Assembly (NCBI GenBank): GCA_013290035.1
Contig: JABCYT010000145.1
Coordinates: forward strand, 1-7,516
DNA from: Alphaproteobacteria bacterium
Lineage (GTDB): Bacteria; Pseudomonadota; Alphaproteobacteria; Reyranellales; Reyranellaceae
DNA: 7,516 bases
Reading direction: 5' to 3'
Shown: in pieces, positions 6,620-7,516 of the stretch
Numbering within the stretch: the first letter of the stretch is position 1
How the letters are laid out: each line of letters begins with the position of its first letter
Made by a program: the position numbers and the translations under genes
Notes under the pieces: model-generated
Told to the model about the DNA's origin: nothing
Databases searched by the model: none
What the model saw: the letters and a program-made list of their open reading frames with translations, nothing else

Positions 6620-7516
6620 ACGACGGCCCGGCGCCAGCTGCGCTTCGGCGCCTTCTTCAGTGTTCCAGGCTGCCATCCGACCGGCTGGCGCCATCCCGAC
6701 GCGGTCTGCGAGACCGATCTCGATTTTCGCTATCTTGCCGACATGGCGCGCATGGCCGAGCGCGGCAAGCTCGACTGCATGTTCTTTCAGGACAGCGTCG
6801 CCATACCCGGCAGCACCGCCGTCTATGGCGGCAAGCCATTCCGCGTGAAGAACGGCAGGCAGGCGCATATCGAGCCGGTGAGCGCCATCGCAGCCCTTGC
6901 CGCGATCACCAGCCATATCGGCTTGGTGTCGACCTGCACGACGTCCTACAACGAGCCCTACAACGTCGCGCGCCGCTTTCTCACCATCGACCATATCAGC
7001 GGCGGGCGCGCCGGCTGGAACCTCGTCACCTCGCAGGCCGAGGACGAGGCGGTGAATTTCGGTCGCGACCAGCATTTCGAGCACGGCGTGCGCTATGACC
7101 GCGCCGCCGAGTTCCACGACGTCGTGATCGGCCTGTGGGACAGCTGGGAAGACGACGCCTTCCTGCGCGACAAGAAGAGCGGCATCTGGTTCGACTACGA
7201 CAAGATGCACATCCTGCGTCACAAGGGAAAGCACTTCACGGTGCGCGGGCCCTTGAACGTGGCGCGCTCGCCGCAGGGCCGGCCGGTCGTGGCACAGGCC
7301 GGCTCCTCGGACATCGGCATGGAGCTTGCCGCCCGCACCGCCGACATGGTGTTCACCGCCCAGACCACCATCAAGGAAGGCCGGGATTTCTGCAACGACA
7401 TGCGCTCGCGCGTGATGAAATACGGGCGCGGGCCGGAAGACATCCGCATCTTTCCCGGCATCATGCCGATCGTCGGCCGCACCGAAACAGAGGCGCGCGA
7501 GAAATACGAAGAGCTG
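6617..7516 (+). CDS. NtaA/SnaA/DszA-type FMN-dependent monooxygenase, 3' end missing
   Basis: Seen: 300 residues from the ATG at 6617 to the right edge with no stop. Family members have about 430-460 residues, so the last third is missing. The N-terminus LRFGAFFSVPGCHPTGWRHP is typical of the nitrilotriacetate monooxygenase component A group. The family signature follows: EPYNVARRF and then DHISGGRAGWNLVTS near 113-139. Next come QHFEHGVRYDRAAEF (152-166), VVAQAGSSDIGMELAARTAD (224-243) and VFTAQTT. Known: these enzymes use FMNH2 from a partner reductase to oxidise aminopolycarboxylates, sulfones, dibenzothiophene derivatives or similar compounds. The subfamily does not fix the substrate, and no reductase gene is visible. 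Start: the only ATG in this frame after an upstream in-frame TGA at 6584-6586. It diverges from ppc. Family call firm, substrate unknown. Confidence 0.92.
   Translation, partial: MTTARRQLRFGAFFSVPGCHPTGWRHPDAVCETDLDFRYLADMARMAERGKLDCMFFQDSVAIPGSTAVYGGKPFRVKNGRQAHIEPVSAIAALAAITSHIGLVSTCTTSYNEPYNVARRFLTIDHISGGRAGWNLVTSQAEDEAVNFGRDQHFEHGVRYDRAAEFHDVVIGLWDSWEDDAFLRDKKSGIWFDYDKMHILRHKGKHFTVRGPLNVARSPQGRPVVAQAGSSDIGMELAARTADMVFTAQTTIKEGRDFCNDMRSRVMKYGRGPEDIRIFPGIMPIVGRTETEAREKYEEL

Overview
The window looks like a chromosomal segment from a GC-rich alphaproteobacterium. Support comes from the high GC content, the strong third-position GC bias, the PEP carboxylase type, and a GGAAC-N16-CGTT promoter-like motif of the kind read by the alphaproteobacterial general-stress sigma factor EcfG. 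A Rhodospirillales or Reyranella-like origin is plausible but cannot be proved from the sequence alone.

Layout, left to right. (1) A minus-strand pair, an SMP-30/gluconolactonase-family lactonase (880-1728) followed 12 bp later by a luciferase-like (LLM) flavin monooxygenase (1-867, cut by the left edge), forms a probable operon. (2) Diverging from it across a 65-bp gap is a second LLM oxidoreductase of the F420-like (Rv3520c-type) subfamily (1794-2831, plus). (3) A strong hairpin (2845-2872) separates this gene from a convergent minus-strand gene for a small OmpA-domain lipoprotein (2888-3538). That gene has its own roughly 200-bp upstream region with a candidate EcfG promoter and several GGAAC/GTTCC motifs. 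(4) A full-length phosphoenolpyruvate carboxylase gene, ppc (3739-6519, minus), with a candidate terminator overlapping its stop codon. (5) Diverging from ppc is a third LLM monooxygenase of the NtaA/SnaA/DszA type (6617 to the right edge, 3' end missing).

How the genes may work together. The SMP-30 lactonase and its LLM partner make chemical sense as a small oxidative pathway: luciferase-like flavoproteins can insert oxygen to form lactones or esters, and SMP-30 proteins hydrolyse lactones. The divergent F420-like enzyme may belong to the same catabolic set. PEP carboxylase (anaplerotic oxaloacetate supply) and the OmpA lipoprotein (peptidoglycan anchoring of the outer membrane) are core functions. 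They sit among three LLM enzymes from three different subfamilies, which look like accessory degradation genes. I found no RNA gene, insertion sequence, CRISPR array or phage feature, and no clear evidence of a wholly new system. The most notable signals are regulatory: the candidate EcfG promoter of the lipoprotein gene and a chain of two mini-ORFs with overlapping stop/start codons leading into the NtaA-type gene.
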